DNA of 64,000 nucleotides. Source: Amoebidium appalachense (taxonomy: Eukaryota > Ichthyosporea). The notes below the pieces were generated by a model. It worked only from the letters and a program-made list of their open reading frames with translations, was not told the origin of the DNA and did no database searches. Location of the stretch: the NCBI GenBank assembly GCA_963693365.1, contig CAVNZM010000003.1, forward strand, positions 15,066,001-15,130,000. Direction: 5' to 3'. Positions 15,978-28,084 of the stretch are shown piece by piece (position 1 is the stretch's first letter; each line of letters starts with the position of its first letter). The position numbers were made by a program, and so were the translations under genes.

Positions 15978-16000
15978 CTTTTTTGGTTTGGTCCCCTTGA
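15494..16000 (+). CDS. Unassigned open frame inside the Tc1-like element
   Basis: A 168-codon frame. Roughly the first 85 residues are alanine-, asparagine- and glutamine-rich and look helical (for example EATDKFQETTQEAQAIISEG), possibly a coiled coil. The C-terminus runs into a GT microsatellite (CVCVCV), so the true end may be an intron or simply noise. I do not recognise a family. It could be a captured host exon carried by a non-autonomous transposon or a chance frame. No transposase motif is present. Confidence 0.35.
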
Positions 16001-16685
<685 letters not shown>

Positions 16686-16687
16686 TA

Positions 16688-17997
16688 CCCAACCCAACCC
16701 CAAAACAAGGATATGAACCGCCACTGACGTTGCCCTGTAGATGCACCTCTGCCCCCGTCCACAACCTGCACCCAAAACCCCATGCCCCTGGCACAATGTT
16801 ATATCGAGTGGAACATAGCAACAGACATGATAACAGACACCATCCATACAACCACACTCAGCATGCCCCATCCACAAAGAATTCCTAGCAAAACCTAACA
16901 TGCCACTGACGAACACCTCCAGACTCATGTGGCGTACACCTCCAGACTCTCTTGCTGGCCATTCCTCTACCCGACAAAGACTCCTACTACGTAGGTCCCG
17001 GTGGTTTGGGAATGCCTCCGCCCCAACCGTGCCCTACCCAGCGGTGTGTCTAAGGCCTACTGCTGCACTGGGCACCACAACACTACTCAACAACACTACG
17101 GGCAGCCACTCCAAAGGGCCTCAACACCAGGCCCAGGGCAGCCACTCCAAGGGGCCTCAGCACCAGGCCCTTTGACGACGGGGGTTCACAACAGTGGGGG
17201 CCTGCCACTGCCATGACTACACTTCGACCCCCCCCCAGCCCCCTCGTCAGAGGGCCGAGCTCCCAGACAGCAGCAGGACTTTCTATTCCACTGACCCTAA
17301 CCGCACACGTCGCCAACACAGGACTCATACACACGTCGAAAACGCCAGGCACCAGTAGAAAACTCGCCGAAAAATAACACCACACAATAGTTACTCCCAT
17401 ACAAACAACAACCCAAGAGATCTAGACGGCCTACCCCCTAATAAAACCTTCATACCAGCAACACGGTCACCGACATCCCTGCCCCCCACGACCGGGCTGT
17501 TTACACCACGCGTTGCCCCCGCTCCTTGCAGTTGTCGCAGGTGCACACCTGGGAAAGAGCCTGGCGCCGGCTCTTGCTGTCCCGCCCAAAGACGCTAGCC
17601 TGGCCCATCTGTTATCCCGTTGTGGCCGTGGCTGGTAGGGCTGGCAGTAGCGCCGTGGGGAGGGTGACCGCCGCCGGTCCCCTCTGAGGCCTCTGCTGGG
17701 CAAACGGCCCTGAGCTTGCTAAGTCACCTAGGGAGGTCAAGGTCCTTAGCGAGGACTAAGTCCCCTGTGATACTAGTCCTACTGCTCATGTTGCCTATGC
17801 CAACTGTTGCTAGCTGTAGGTCTGTGTGTGCGTATGTTTCTTCTACCTCTAACCGTCGAAAAAGGCCTAAGACAAAACCACTCATAACCGCTAGGCGTGA
17901 AAAAAAAAAAAACTAGGGGTGAAAGCAACAGCCCAGAAGGACTAACAGTGCGTGTGCCCCCTCCCTGCAAAAAACTGCAGAGAAAGGGGGTGTAGCT
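16688..17997 (-). repeat. Internal copy 1 of the LTR element, right fragment
   Basis: Resumes the sequence interrupted at 8303 and matches 45886-47158 almost base for base, apart from poly-A and poly-C length changes. On the minus strand its start (next to LTR B) carries AGCTACACC and, further in, TCCTTCTGGGCTGTTGCT, shared with the Gypsy leader. Open frames are short on both strands and none encodes a recognisable gag, so the RNA probably acts only as a packaged template. Confidence 0.8.
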
Positions 17998-18604
17998 TGT
18001 CGTACCTACAAACAGAGTGTATACAAACTACTCTAACTATCTGCACGCTTAAAGGGGCTCGAAACTGTGTATACGTATAAACTTTTCTTTGAGTTGGGTG
18101 GGAAGCGAGTTTTTTCGTGTTCTTAGAAGAACTTCGAAAAGCCCGCGACCCCGCGAGACACTTCACAGACACGCGGCCCACTGGCCAGACAAATACCACA
18201 GTGACATTCAGCCAATCACAACACTCCCTCCCCCACAGGCTACACGCACTCCACACCATTGGCTACCGCCATCTCAGACACCCCTACAGCACTACAACAC
18301 GTACACACCTTACTCACAATACATATAAGCATACACACACGCGAGCAGGCAACATGGGTCTCGCCAAGCACACAGCAAGAAGCAATACAACATTTAACAT
18401 GGAGAGTACGCAGAGGCGTGGAGCATGCACGCGCGCAGCTTTAACAATCAGCCGCCGCCGCATCAGGTTCTTCCCATACCACTGATTAATCTCCTCATAC
18501 CCCACTTAGACCCCGGCATCACTATGCAAGAAAACCCCCGAAATTCACTCACCAAAACACAAAATATAGAAGCAAACTAATACGAATCAGCTCAGCACAT
18601 GACA
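17998..18604 (-). repeat. LTR copy B, shared by the two tandem units
   Basis: 607 bp. It serves both as the right LTR of unit 1 and the left LTR of unit 2. The right side continues with the polypurine region (18605) and the left side with the primer-site region. Confidence 0.9.
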
Positions 18605-18819
18605 ACTCCCCCCTCACACAGAAAATAACTGAGTTCCACCTCAGTAAAAACTACCTAAAAACAAAATAAAGTTATGTGCTGAGCGACTACAACTACCGCT
18701 AACCATGCAGGAAGCAGCATATAACATATAACATAAAACATATACATGCATCCACGCACCACCCCAGCATGGTTAGTACCCAACCCAACCCCAAAACAAG
18801 GATATGAACCGCCACTGAC
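18605..18819 (-). repeat. Internal copy 2 of the LTR element, left fragment
   Basis: Begins ACTCCCCCCTC and ends CCGCCACTGAC, where Gypsy is inserted. CTGAC (18815-18819) is the duplicated target. The sequence resumes at 45886. Comparison with 16688 onward gives the intact target. Confidence 0.9.
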
Positions 18820-19536
18820 TGTCGTATCCTAATATATGTGTACTAGAGACGCGGCACTCTACTAAGTGTACACACACGAAAAGGAACGAACGTGTACAGA
18901 AAAACGGTAAAGTTTATTAAGACCAGGCTCCGACGGGCAAAACTTAGATCCGTACGGATTGAGTCTAAGTTACGACTGAGGCCATCAAGGCCGTGCCCTC
19001 AAAGATCATCATCACCTGGCCCCCTACGATGCCACATTCCATTAACATTCCGATCTACTTTTATCGTGCGCCTGCACGAGCTAAGTCGATCTACTCAACT
19101 AATATATTTATCCAAGTCTCACCCCTCACCCTCCCCCTAGTGGCACCGCAGAGTCTAAATCTACATTTCATACTATCCTCCCCCCCCCCTCCCTCCCCCC
19201 CTTTCCTCTATATCTACATATATAAATACGTTTGGCAACATATACTATCAAACCTTGCCAATCCTTACAAAAGGGCTTCTGCCCGAACAATCACATTCCT
19301 AAGTCCTCCTACGATCTATCCTACACACTAATTAGAATTCTATTGGACGGCTGTCCCGGCTGACGTGGTCCAATGCCCTGCGCCGGCAGAGGCAAGATGC
19401 ACGCAGCTGTTCAGCTATCTTGAGGCCCCGGACTTGATCTTGATGATCTGTGGACCCGGGCCACCCCCCCCCCCCCCCCCCCCCGATCTCGATCGTAGAC
19501 TTAGGCTAATCTGCTGAGACGGATTAGTATATGTCA
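18820..19536 (-). repeat. 3' LTR of the Gypsy element
   Basis: 717 bp; TGTCGTATCC...TATATGTCA on the plus strand. It includes a C-run near 19464-19484. Nearly identical to 45168-45885. Confidence 0.95.
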
Positions 19537-19862
19537 ACTCCCCCCCCCGGCCCCCGGAAAAGCTGAGTCCCACCTCAGTCACATTACATCTAACACCCCC
19601 TAAAAAGACATAGACTAATCAGTCTCCCAAAAAAAAAAAAAAATTAAATAAATAAATTACGAAGAAAAATAATAAATTAATCTACACCATAAGCTTGATA
19701 CCTACGGAGACACCTATGATAATAAATTAAATTCCTACGACTACGTTCACACTCCCTCCTCGGTCTCCTCCCCCCCCTCCCCCTCCCCCCGTGTGTCTAC
19801 GTGTATTTGCATCACTCCCCCCCCCCCGGCCCCCTCCCCCCACCGACTTTTTCACACCACGA
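19537..19862 (-). promoter_or_regulatory. Gypsy polypurine tract and 3' leader
   Basis: On the minus strand a G-rich tract (complement of ACTCCCCCCCCCGG) abuts the LTR, the normal site of plus-strand priming. A CTGAG...CTCAG inverted motif at 19563-19579 recurs in the non-autonomous LTR element (18630-18645). The rest is untranslated, with C-rich runs. Confidence 0.75.
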
Positions 19863-21630
19863 TTAAACTGAGGAATAACTCTCTTCAAAGTTTGGCCGAG
19901 AGGGAGCACTAGGCAACTCCCTCTGCACTAATCTAGCCTCATAAGCACGAATAGAAAACGGGCAATCCAAATGAAACTCAGGCAACCACTGATCTTCCTG
20001 ATAACCTCCCTCAAAACGAATTAAATAATAATTTACCTTACCTTCCTTACCTTCGATAACCTTTTTATCCATAATTTTATCTACTGCAGCCTCCGATACA
20101 TCCACCGACCCGTCATAGTCGGGGGTGAATGCATCTAACACTCGACGGCCCTCCGGCCGTTTAACCCTAAGGGCCCTATCATAATATTCCTTTATATTAT
20201 CTACATTATAAAATCTAACATCACTCTCATTATCTAACCTCTGCACCTTATATTCCGTCGGACCTAACCTAGCCACTATTTTATACGGGCCAATGAAAAG
20301 AGGCAACCATTTCTTACCATACTTACGAAGACCTTCACCTTCACCCTTACCTTCCTGCTCCTGCTTATATCTCTTTTTCCTAGTATGATCCCTAATTAAA
20401 ACTAAAGTACCCTCGGCAAATTCACGTAACGGATGTGTGGACACGTCTGCACGTGTCTGTGCCTGCTGTGTACGGGCCAGAGCTGCATCACGTGCAGCCC
20501 GGGCCCGGGTTAGTAGCTGCTCCCGGAACTCAGTCCAGTGGGGATAAGTTAGTCGGTCAGCCCCCGCCCCCCATCGGCAAAAGTGCCGTATCTAACAAAC
20601 TAATAGCCTCCTGCCCATAGACCAAATAAAACGGAGAAAAACCAGTCACAGCATGAGGGGTAGAATTATATGAATGAGCAATAAACCTAGACATATGATC
20701 CCAATCATTAGCCTCCACATCCACCATTTTGCCAAAGGACATCTGAAACACTGCATGCACACGTTCAGAGATGGCATTTGCTTGAGGGTGATATGCAGAC
20801 GTAGTGATATGAGCTACCCTTAAAATTTTACACACCTCCGACACCAACTGATTTAAAAACACACGACTCCTATCCGTTAACAAAACACGAGGACAACCAA
20901 ACCTAAGACAAATTTCATCCACAAAAATACGAGCAAACAAAACGGCATTAGCAGTGGGGAGAGGAAAAACTTCAACCCAACGAGTGGCCACATCGGTGAC
21001 GGTAACAAGAACAGTGTTACCCGCAACCGTAGAATTAAAAGGACCGACCACATCCACTGCTACCCTTTCAAACATACGAACATTAAAATCCCTAATAAAC
21101 GACGGGCGGGAACGAGAGTGGGGACTCTCATTCCTTTCCTGACAATGCATGCATGACAACACATAATCCCTCACCTCCCTACTCATACCCGGCCAAAAAT
21201 ACGAACGATTAACACGAAGCAACGTCCTATTTACACCTAAATGACCAGCCATGGGATGCTCATGCACCATATGCAAAACCTCAGGCACAAGTGCCGTCGG
21301 GACCCAAACTCGGTGTCCGTCTGGCCCAGAACAATGATAAACTAAATCCTGCTCTACCTGACACATTTTTGCTAACTTAGCTACCTTAATCATCTGCCTT
21401 TTATTTTTAAATTTAATCGAATCAACCGGCCCCTTTAAATAATTCTTAACCAGACCAATCAACACATCTTCCTCCTGAGCTAAGATCAAAGCCGTAGGTG
21501 CTAAGGCAGGGGCCGAGCCATGAGACTCGGTCCCGACCTCAGACACAGACAAATACCTCCCCCCCCCTCCCCTACACTGATAAGCAAGCAACCCCGGAAC
21601 CCAAGAAGACACATCAACAGACACAGCATC
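19863..21630 (-). pseudogene. Gypsy integrase with C-terminal chromodomain, frame offset in a G-run
   Basis: The N-terminal zinc module reads HEHPMAGHLG...CMHCQ. The catalytic core has AVDVVGPF, LLTDRSRVF and HPQANAISERVH, so the D, D and E positions are present although the second block departs from the usual LSDxGxEF. After a one-base offset in the run near 20565-20575 the frame continues as an integrase C-terminal domain (GTLVLIRDHTRKKR...KWLPLFIGPYKIV) and ends in a chromodomain (VDKIMDKKV...YYLIRFEGGYQEDQWLPEFHL). Chromodomains on Gypsy integrases direct insertion toward modified histones. The protein ends at 19863. Confidence 0.9.
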
Positions 21631-23200
21631 TATTCCTTTCTGCTCACTCTCCCCCCCCCCCTTCCCCCCCCTCCCCCCCCGTCTCTCACTATCCCCCCCT
21701 CCCCCTCCTTCTCTTCTTCAAACAAAATATAAGCAGCACGAGAGAGAGCATCACAGTCAACCATTGTTTCACCCTTGGCATAAAACAATTTATAGGAGAA
21801 CTCACCGAGAGCCGCGGCCCACTTCTGCATCCTCTCGTTGACCAGACGAGTGGTGCCGGCCATGGCTAGGCAGGGCTTGTGGTCGGTGTAGACCTCAAAC
21901 GTCCTGCCTGCGAGTATATACCTCCATGCCTGTGAGACTGCCCAAAAGATAGCATGGGACTCTCTCTCCGGATTGCTATATCTACGTTCACTTTTACTAA
22001 ATGAACGACTAGCATAAGCAATCACTCTATCCTGCCCCTCCTGCACTTGATATAACACGGCCCCCTCAGCAACCTTACTTGCATCACACCGAACTTTAAA
22101 CATTCCCCCCCCGGCCGAAAAATCAGGATGAACAAGCATACTCGAAGACTGCAAAGCTAACTTAAGCTTTTCGAAAGCAGAAACAGCATCAACATTCCAA
22201 TCTATTCTATTCTTCTTCTCCCCCCCCGTCTGACTAGTTAACGGCAAAGCAAGCATACTGTAATCCTTAATATAACGACGAAGATAATTAGTTAAACCTA
22301 AAAATTGCCTTAGTTGAGTGACAGTCTGAGGACGGGGCCACTCAACTATGGCCCGGATTTTCTCCGGATCAGGGGCAAGACCATTACTAGACACAATATG
22401 ACCTAAAAACTTAACCTCCGGCACACCAATCACAGTCTTGCTACCGCTAATACGAAGACCAGACTCACCCAAAGCTAAAAATACTTTTTCACAATTATTA
22501 ACTAACTCCTCAAATGACCTACCTTTAATTAAAACATCATCCAAATAAGGGTGGCATACATCCAAATGAGGGTGGAGAATTTTATACATTACCCGGCACA
22601 ACATAGCTGGAGAGGAGAGCAAACCCATCGGCACCACCTTGTACTGGAACAGCTGGTCCCCCAGTGCAAAGGCAGTCTTCTCCTTGCTGCTCTCCTCCAA
22701 CCTTATCTGCCAAAAAGCTGCTTTTAAATCAAGTTTAGCAAAGTGAGTATAGCCGTGCAGCTGTGAAAGCTGCTCGTCTATGTTAGGGAGAGGCCATTGG
22801 TCTGCCTTAGTGATCCGATTCAGAGCCCTGTAATCGTTCACTAGACGCCAAGACCCGTCGGGCTTCTTAACCAATAGCACCGGACTTCTCCACGGACTCG
22901 AACTATGCTCCACATGACCCTTTTTTAACATATCACTCACTATTATTAGCGCATCCGACAATTTATACTGCTCCATTCTATAGCTAGGCATCACTACCGG
23001 CCTATTATCACCTGTGTCGATCTGCATTTCAAACCCTTTAACGAAGCCTACTTCGGTATCATCGGCCAGAAATGCAAACCGGGTCCTATCAAATAACTTA
23101 GCTAGCGATTTTTTTCTGTTCTACCGTCCAATCCCCCTCCTTCATACCAAACGGCAATACTAACTCCGGGTTACCCCCATCACAAGTGGATGCATCCTTA
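21631..23200 (-). pseudogene. Gypsy reverse transcriptase and RNase H
   Basis: An open frame from ~23110 to 21630 has the RT blocks SSPWRSPVLLVKKPDGSWR, FAKLDLKAAFWQI, PYLDDVLIKG (the catalytic YxDD) and KFLGHIVSSNGL, then RNase H residues in VRCDASK, ESHAIFWAV, YTDHKPC and DCDALSR. Upstream codons of the same polyprotein are in another frame; the switch lies in a run of seven As (complement of T-run 23110-23116). The 3' end slips in the G-rich run at 21650-21700 before integrase. The motifs are intact, so enzymatic decay is not evident. Confidence 0.9.
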
Positions 23201-23216
23201 TTCACCGGAGTGCCAC

Positions 23217-24650
23217 TTAACATTTCACCTCCTGTATTACATCGGTGCTGCTCGGGGTGAGGTGGAGGTACCTCCGGATATAGGCGGTCACCCTTAGCAC
23301 CCCCCCTCCCCCCGGCACACCAATGCCCCCGGGCAATTCCTGATGAGTTAGTGCATGTATGTGGGGGGCCAGGTCTGTGGCCACCCTGCCCCCCACGGTG
23401 TTGGTTAACCCGTCAGATCCACGGGTTAGACCAACACCCTCCCCCCCTGCCTGCACATTCTCACACCCGGGGTGACCCTCCTTCCTCTTGGGGGTCGGGG
23501 GAGTGGGACCGGTGCTGTCCCGGTCCCCCCCCCCATCGTGTCGGGTGACATTTTGGTGGCTAACGTTAAATAAAGTTGTTCCCCCTCCTCCTGAGTCACC
23601 CTTCGACCCGGCATCCTCCTTTTGGGTAATAAGAGAGACCTCTATACTACCAATCTCATTAGTGAAACTACCGACGGAAACACCTGACCTAATCACTATA
23701 GGCTCGATGCCCGGATTCACTAATTCTATTTCTATTGTCTTATCCGGCCATACCCTACTAAGGGTCCATTGGGCCACCTCCTGAAATGGGGTTTTCGGAG
23801 TAAAAACCCCTAAATCCCCTATCCTAACATGATTGCCGGCTCGGACACGTACCATTTGGCACTGATAAGGCTCGATTACTACTTCAGCTACCGTTCTAGC
23901 ACCAGACTGATAACCGTCGAGCCCATCATGGGTTTTAATTTTAACGCCGGACTGCAATTCTAAAACATTCGTACGTTCAAACAAAGCATTCACATGTCTA
24001 CGGAAAAATGGGGCTCCCAACAAAACACTTTGAGCTAAATCCTTAACCACATAACAAGCAATATGCATAGCCTGGCCACCTATCTCACACGGCAACACAC
24101 AAACACCTTCCACAGACATACTACTATTATTAGCACTACCTAGGGCTGTGCTAGAAGCATCTAAAATAGGAATTTCCCCCCCGGCCTGATTAAAACGACG
24201 AATAAACGAAGCATGCACACAATTAACCTGAGCCCCTCCATCGAGCAAAGCAACAGCCTTCGACTTACCATCAGCTAACCATACGTCTATATAATGCCGG
24301 CTAAAACCAACTAAATCCTCCTCCAATTCAAGCAACACATCATCACTCACACCCAATCCCTGCCCACGAAGACTCACACCCTCGATACCTACGTGCAACA
24401 TACCTACCTGTGGTGCCTGCACGGGTGGGGTGGGGAGTGTATGTGATGTGGGTGGTGGTGGAGTGTGTGTGTGTGGTGTGTGGGTGGGTGGTGTGTGTGT
24501 GTTTGGTGTATGTGTGGGTGTGTGTGTGGGTGTAGGTGTGTCTGCAACCGTCGTATGTTGTTGTGGTGGTGTGTTTCTACGTGTCTGTGCCTTCCCCCCC
24601 CTTCCCCCTTTACTCGTGTGTGTCCCCCCCCCTCCCGGAAACAATGGCAC
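23217..24650 (-). pseudogene. Gypsy protease region of pol with unusual DGG motif
   Basis: An open frame rich in HT/PT repeats at its start (encoded by GT/CA microsatellite, ~24430-24545), then a retropepsin-like core: KSKAVALLDGGAQVNCVHASF (~24250), where the family normally has D-T/S-G, and VLLGAPFFRRHV downstream. DGG is an atypical active-site triplet; whether it is active is unknown. The stop at 23217 is followed in another frame by sequence leading toward RT, so a frameshift (real or a homopolymer error) lies near 23300. Confidence 0.75.
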
Positions 24651-24987
24651 AGAAACCCCCCTCCGGTGTGGTTAGAATAAACACCGGGTTGGGACAAGAA
24701 ACACTGAGACCATCCACTTGTGGCTGGGGAACCTCCCCCCAACCACAAAACATTCACACCATTCATACCTTTGGTAGAGTCACCCCACAAACATTCATGC
24801 CATACCACCTCGACGCTGTCTTGAGGACCCACGACGATGCCCGGCTCCCACACGTATCGGGGCGGTGAGGGGGCAAAGGGAAGCTTAACCTGGGGTGGGG
24901 GAGGGTGAAGGTTCTCTGCAACCTGGGGGGGACCGATACTGTCCCCCCCCCTCCCTCAGTGACCCCAGCTTCCCCCTCCCCCGGAAC
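24651..24987 (-). other. Gypsy gag-pol junction
   Basis: Lies between the gag stop (24988) and the protease frame. Frames are open only in pieces, with several G- and C-runs. No further domain seen. Confidence 0.5.
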
Positions 24988-25136
24988 TCAATAGCTCTTG
25001 TAACTACGGCAATATGCAGCAGAGTGCCCTTGCCGGCCACAAAAGTAACATGCACCAAAGAAGGGGCCAGGGGGGACTTCAAAACTTTGGCGCAAAGCAT
25101 AACCGGGAGCCCGGTCATGCTGGGGGGGCCCACCGT
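24988..25136 (-). pseudogene. Gypsy gag, C-terminal piece with zinc knuckle (separated by transposon insertion)
   Basis: Encodes a nucleocapsid knuckle CYFCGRQGHSAAYC (C-x2-C-x4-H-x4-C) and stops at 24988. The other part of gag is 18.7 kb away at 43834-45022. Joining the two across one GT target copy leaves the frame off by one base; one extra base in the neighbouring run of seven Cs would bring both parts into register. The insertion therefore disrupts gag and should inactivate this Gypsy copy. Confidence 0.88.
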
Positions 25137-26870
25137 CATCAGCAATCTTGTTCGGCGATCCGGATCCCATCCAGGACACCTTTTGGGGGTCCTCCCACCA
25201 TATCCACCCCACACATCCACCACAACCTACCTACATGATGACATCTAGATGGGATGTGGGGGTCGTAAACAATTTGGATGGCCACTATCCATAACTCATC
25301 TATGATGTCCAGGAGGGGATAAAGGGGACTTGATATCATCCATCATCCAGAACAGCACCGCAAGGCATCTACAATGGTGTCATGAAATGATCTACAACCC
25401 ATCCTAAATGCATATTAAATGCCCCGATGTTCAAAATTTTCCAAACACAATTTGGTGGGGTTTGGGTGGTGATATGGACCATCTAAAGACCACATTAAAT
25501 GCTCTTTTCTTGTACCCATCCCAAAGTACACCCTAAGTACTCCAGGACGTCCAAGTGTACTTCTAGTTTATTTCCGGTGCACATAGACATTATATGGACC
25601 ACTTTATATGATCATATTTTCTTCCCATCCATTTCTACCCCCTAAGTCCCCTATGATGTCCAAGACTAGTTTTAGTGCATTTTATACGATCCATATTGTT
25701 TTTTCGCTGTTATATGCACACCATATGCACTTTTGATGATCGACAAAGTGTCTGTATGTGCTCTTGTAGATGGACCTCATCCACGACGTCATAGATGGTA
25801 TGTGGATTGGGTGGTGCACATGATAGGCATATATGGTTGCTTTAATGTTGCTGGACGCTATTCCTGGTATACAGCATCTTTTTGACGTCTTTAAGTGGTC
25901 TGTTAATGAACCTTTTAGGACCATTTAGTTGTCATGAGGGAAAACCATATTTGCATCTTATATGGCCTTTACGTGGTATTTTAGATGCCTTTCGGATGAT
26001 CATCATGAGGTTTCTGGGATGGGTTTGTGACATCTTTTTGACCCTGGCTCGATCGATTCCGTGCACTTGAAGGCATCTACATGTGGACCTATGGTGTTGA
26101 TGATGTGGTATTACAGATCTCTGAATATCCTATCCTTTTCCCATCCATATGTACCCCCTAGGTACCCTCAGATGTCTAAGTGTATTTCTGGTGCATATTA
26201 TATAATCATTCCTGATTTATCCCTGTTCTAGGCACAGCATGTGCACTTTATGATATCTAGTTAGGGTCTCTATGTGATCTTTGCGATGGTCCACATCCAC
26301 GACGTCATAGATGGTTTGTGGATTACCCGGTGCACATGATAGGCATATATAGATGCTATAATGTTGCTGGATGCAATTCTCATACTAGAATGGAGTCCAC
26401 AGCATCTCTCTAGGGTCTTTAAGTGGTCCTTGTATGCACTTTTCAGGAGCCGTTAGTTGTCTGAAGATGAATCTATATATGCACATTATGGTGTCTTGCA
26501 ATTGTCCCTTTGATGTGTTTTGGATGGTCATCATGAGATTCCTGGGATGGGTTCGAGGCATCTTTTGGACCCAGGCTAGATCGATTCCGTGCACTTTTAA
26601 GCATCGCAAGATGGACATCAGGTGAATGTAAAGATGCTATATTGATAAGTTCTGATATCTTTTTAGCCATAAACTTATACCATTTGGATGTCAACATGTA
26701 TATAATGATATCAGCAGGAGAATGTAAAGATGCTATAACGATAAGTTCTGATATCTTTTTCGTAGTAAACCTATACTATTTGGATGTCAATATATACCTA
26801 AAAGGTTGGGTTGCAGTCCACTTAAACTTCTGACATCGGCACAGCGCCTATATGTTACAGGCTACTGACA
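25137..26870. repeat. Left TIR and subterminal repeat region of the DNA transposon
   Basis: After the TIR come diverged direct repeats. A ~0.5-kb unit recurs with 516-bp spacing (CATCCACGACGTCATAGATGG at 25778 and 26294; CGATCGATTCCGTGCACTT and AGATCGATTCCGTGCACTT downstream of each). A ~97-bp unit is duplicated at 26623 and 26720 (GAATGTAAAGATGCTATA). Motifs such as GATGTC and TTTAAGTGGTC also recur and resemble those at the right end. CACTA-type elements bind their transposase at subterminal repeats; that role is inferred here. No open frame of note. Confidence 0.75.
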
Positions 26871-26920
26871 CACGTGAAAACCAAACCCCCTACACCCCCA
26901 CTCATCAACAAACAGAAAAT

Positions 26921-28084
26921 TTACTCTGCGTCTTCGCCCATCTCCTCGTCTGGCTCTAGCCCAGCCTGTCCGAGAAACAACTCTTGTGCTTCCTCATCGA
27001 AGCCACACATGGCAAGGTATGAGGGAAGCTCTATGTCGTCCATTGAAGCGCCCATCTCTGCAACTAGCCCAGGGAGGTATTCTCCCATGTCTATTGGGTC
27101 GCTATAACGGAAATTCCCACTGGCGGCTCTGACTGTGATATATTGGTAGATTGCCGTCCACAACTGTTGCTCCCTGTCTTTCAGGTTTTTTTGAAACACC
27201 CTGTTTACCTCGGCTTTTGTGTCCGGGTGCGACCAGTCAATCTCGGCGTTAATGTTGGGCAGCACAGTTTCCATTTCTATCCGCGTGTAGTACTTTTGGC
27301 TTGTAGCGAAGTGGAGAAGGTGCCAACCACGCACTTCTTCAAAGGATATCTCCACAACTTTATCTTCCTCCCATGTAAAATTACAGGCCCCTGGCACCAT
27401 GAGTTGTCGTACAGCCGCCGACGTGTCGCGGTTAAGGACGGCAATATTTGCGAGCCTAACCATATGGTCGGCGAATGCAGTGATAAATCGTTGTTGGGCA
27501 TCGTTCAACGAAGCGGAGATGTCTGTCTGTGCTGCCAAATGAGCATCCCTGACCATTCGGTATGTATCGACGGCCATACGCTGTGTTATGTTCCCGCCAA
27601 TACCGTCCATGGCGCCAGTGTGGAAGGCCCAGGCGTTGAGCACTTGCCGTTTCAGCAGTTGTAGACTGCGGTTTGTACGCCTCCCCTTGTCGGTTTTGCG
27701 GTATGCAGTCTGGTTTTTTCGCTTGCGGTAAGCAATCCATGTAGCGCGTTCATATTCTGAATCATCGCTCACGGCCCACACTAGTGCATGCTCAGCCTTA
27801 GGAACGCGATGGGTCTGCAGCAGCATGCCTATTTCGTAGCCAGTGTAATGGCGAATTGTATCTCGGTGGGCGTCAATAAGGTGTTGAGAGAGAACACGGA
27901 TGCCCTGTTTATTACAAAGGGCGCAGAAGCCCGCGGGGTGCCTAGAACCCTCGTCACATGCCACGTATTCACCATGGTGTTCAACGTAAAAGTTAACGTA
28001 TGCAGTCACCATTTCTGAGGTAAATGGTGAGCCCTGTGTAACAGCATGTGCGGGTGCATTTACAGCAACGTTTCGGGCCGCCAT
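26921..28084 (-). CDS. Transposon-borne zinc-finger protein of unknown function
   Basis: An intronless frame of 387 residues starting at ATG 28084 (AAAATGG context). A zinc finger C54-x2-C57-x10-H68-x4-H73 (FCALCNKQGIRVLSQHLIDAH) is followed by a basic segment (~115-145, AYRKRKNQTAYRKTDKGRR) and a long, mostly helical domain that I do not recognise. The C-terminus is acidic (EPDEEMGEDAE). It is transcribed in the same direction as the transposase and lies 1.0 kb downstream of it. A DNA-binding accessory protein of the transposon (like TnpA of CACTA elements) is a reasonable guess but only a guess. Confidence 0.75.
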   Translation of the reverse strand: MAARNVAVNAPAHAVTQGSPFTSEMVTAYVNFYVEHHGEYVACDEGSRHPAGFCALCNKQGIRVLSQHLIDAHRDTIRHYTGYEIGMLLQTHRVPKAEHALVWAVSDDSEYERATWIAYRKRKNQTAYRKTDKGRRTNRSLQLLKRQVLNAWAFHTGAMDGIGGNITQRMAVDTYRMVRDAHLAAQTDISASLNDAQQRFITAFADHMVRLANIAVLNRDTSAAVRQLMVPGACNFTWEEDKVVEISFEEVRGWHLLHFATSQKYYTRIEMETVLPNINAEIDWSHPDTKAEVNRVFQKNLKDREQQLWTAIYQYITVRAASGNFRYSDPIDMGEYLPGLVAEMGASMDDIELPSYLAMCGFDEEAQELFLGQAGLEPDEEMGEDAE

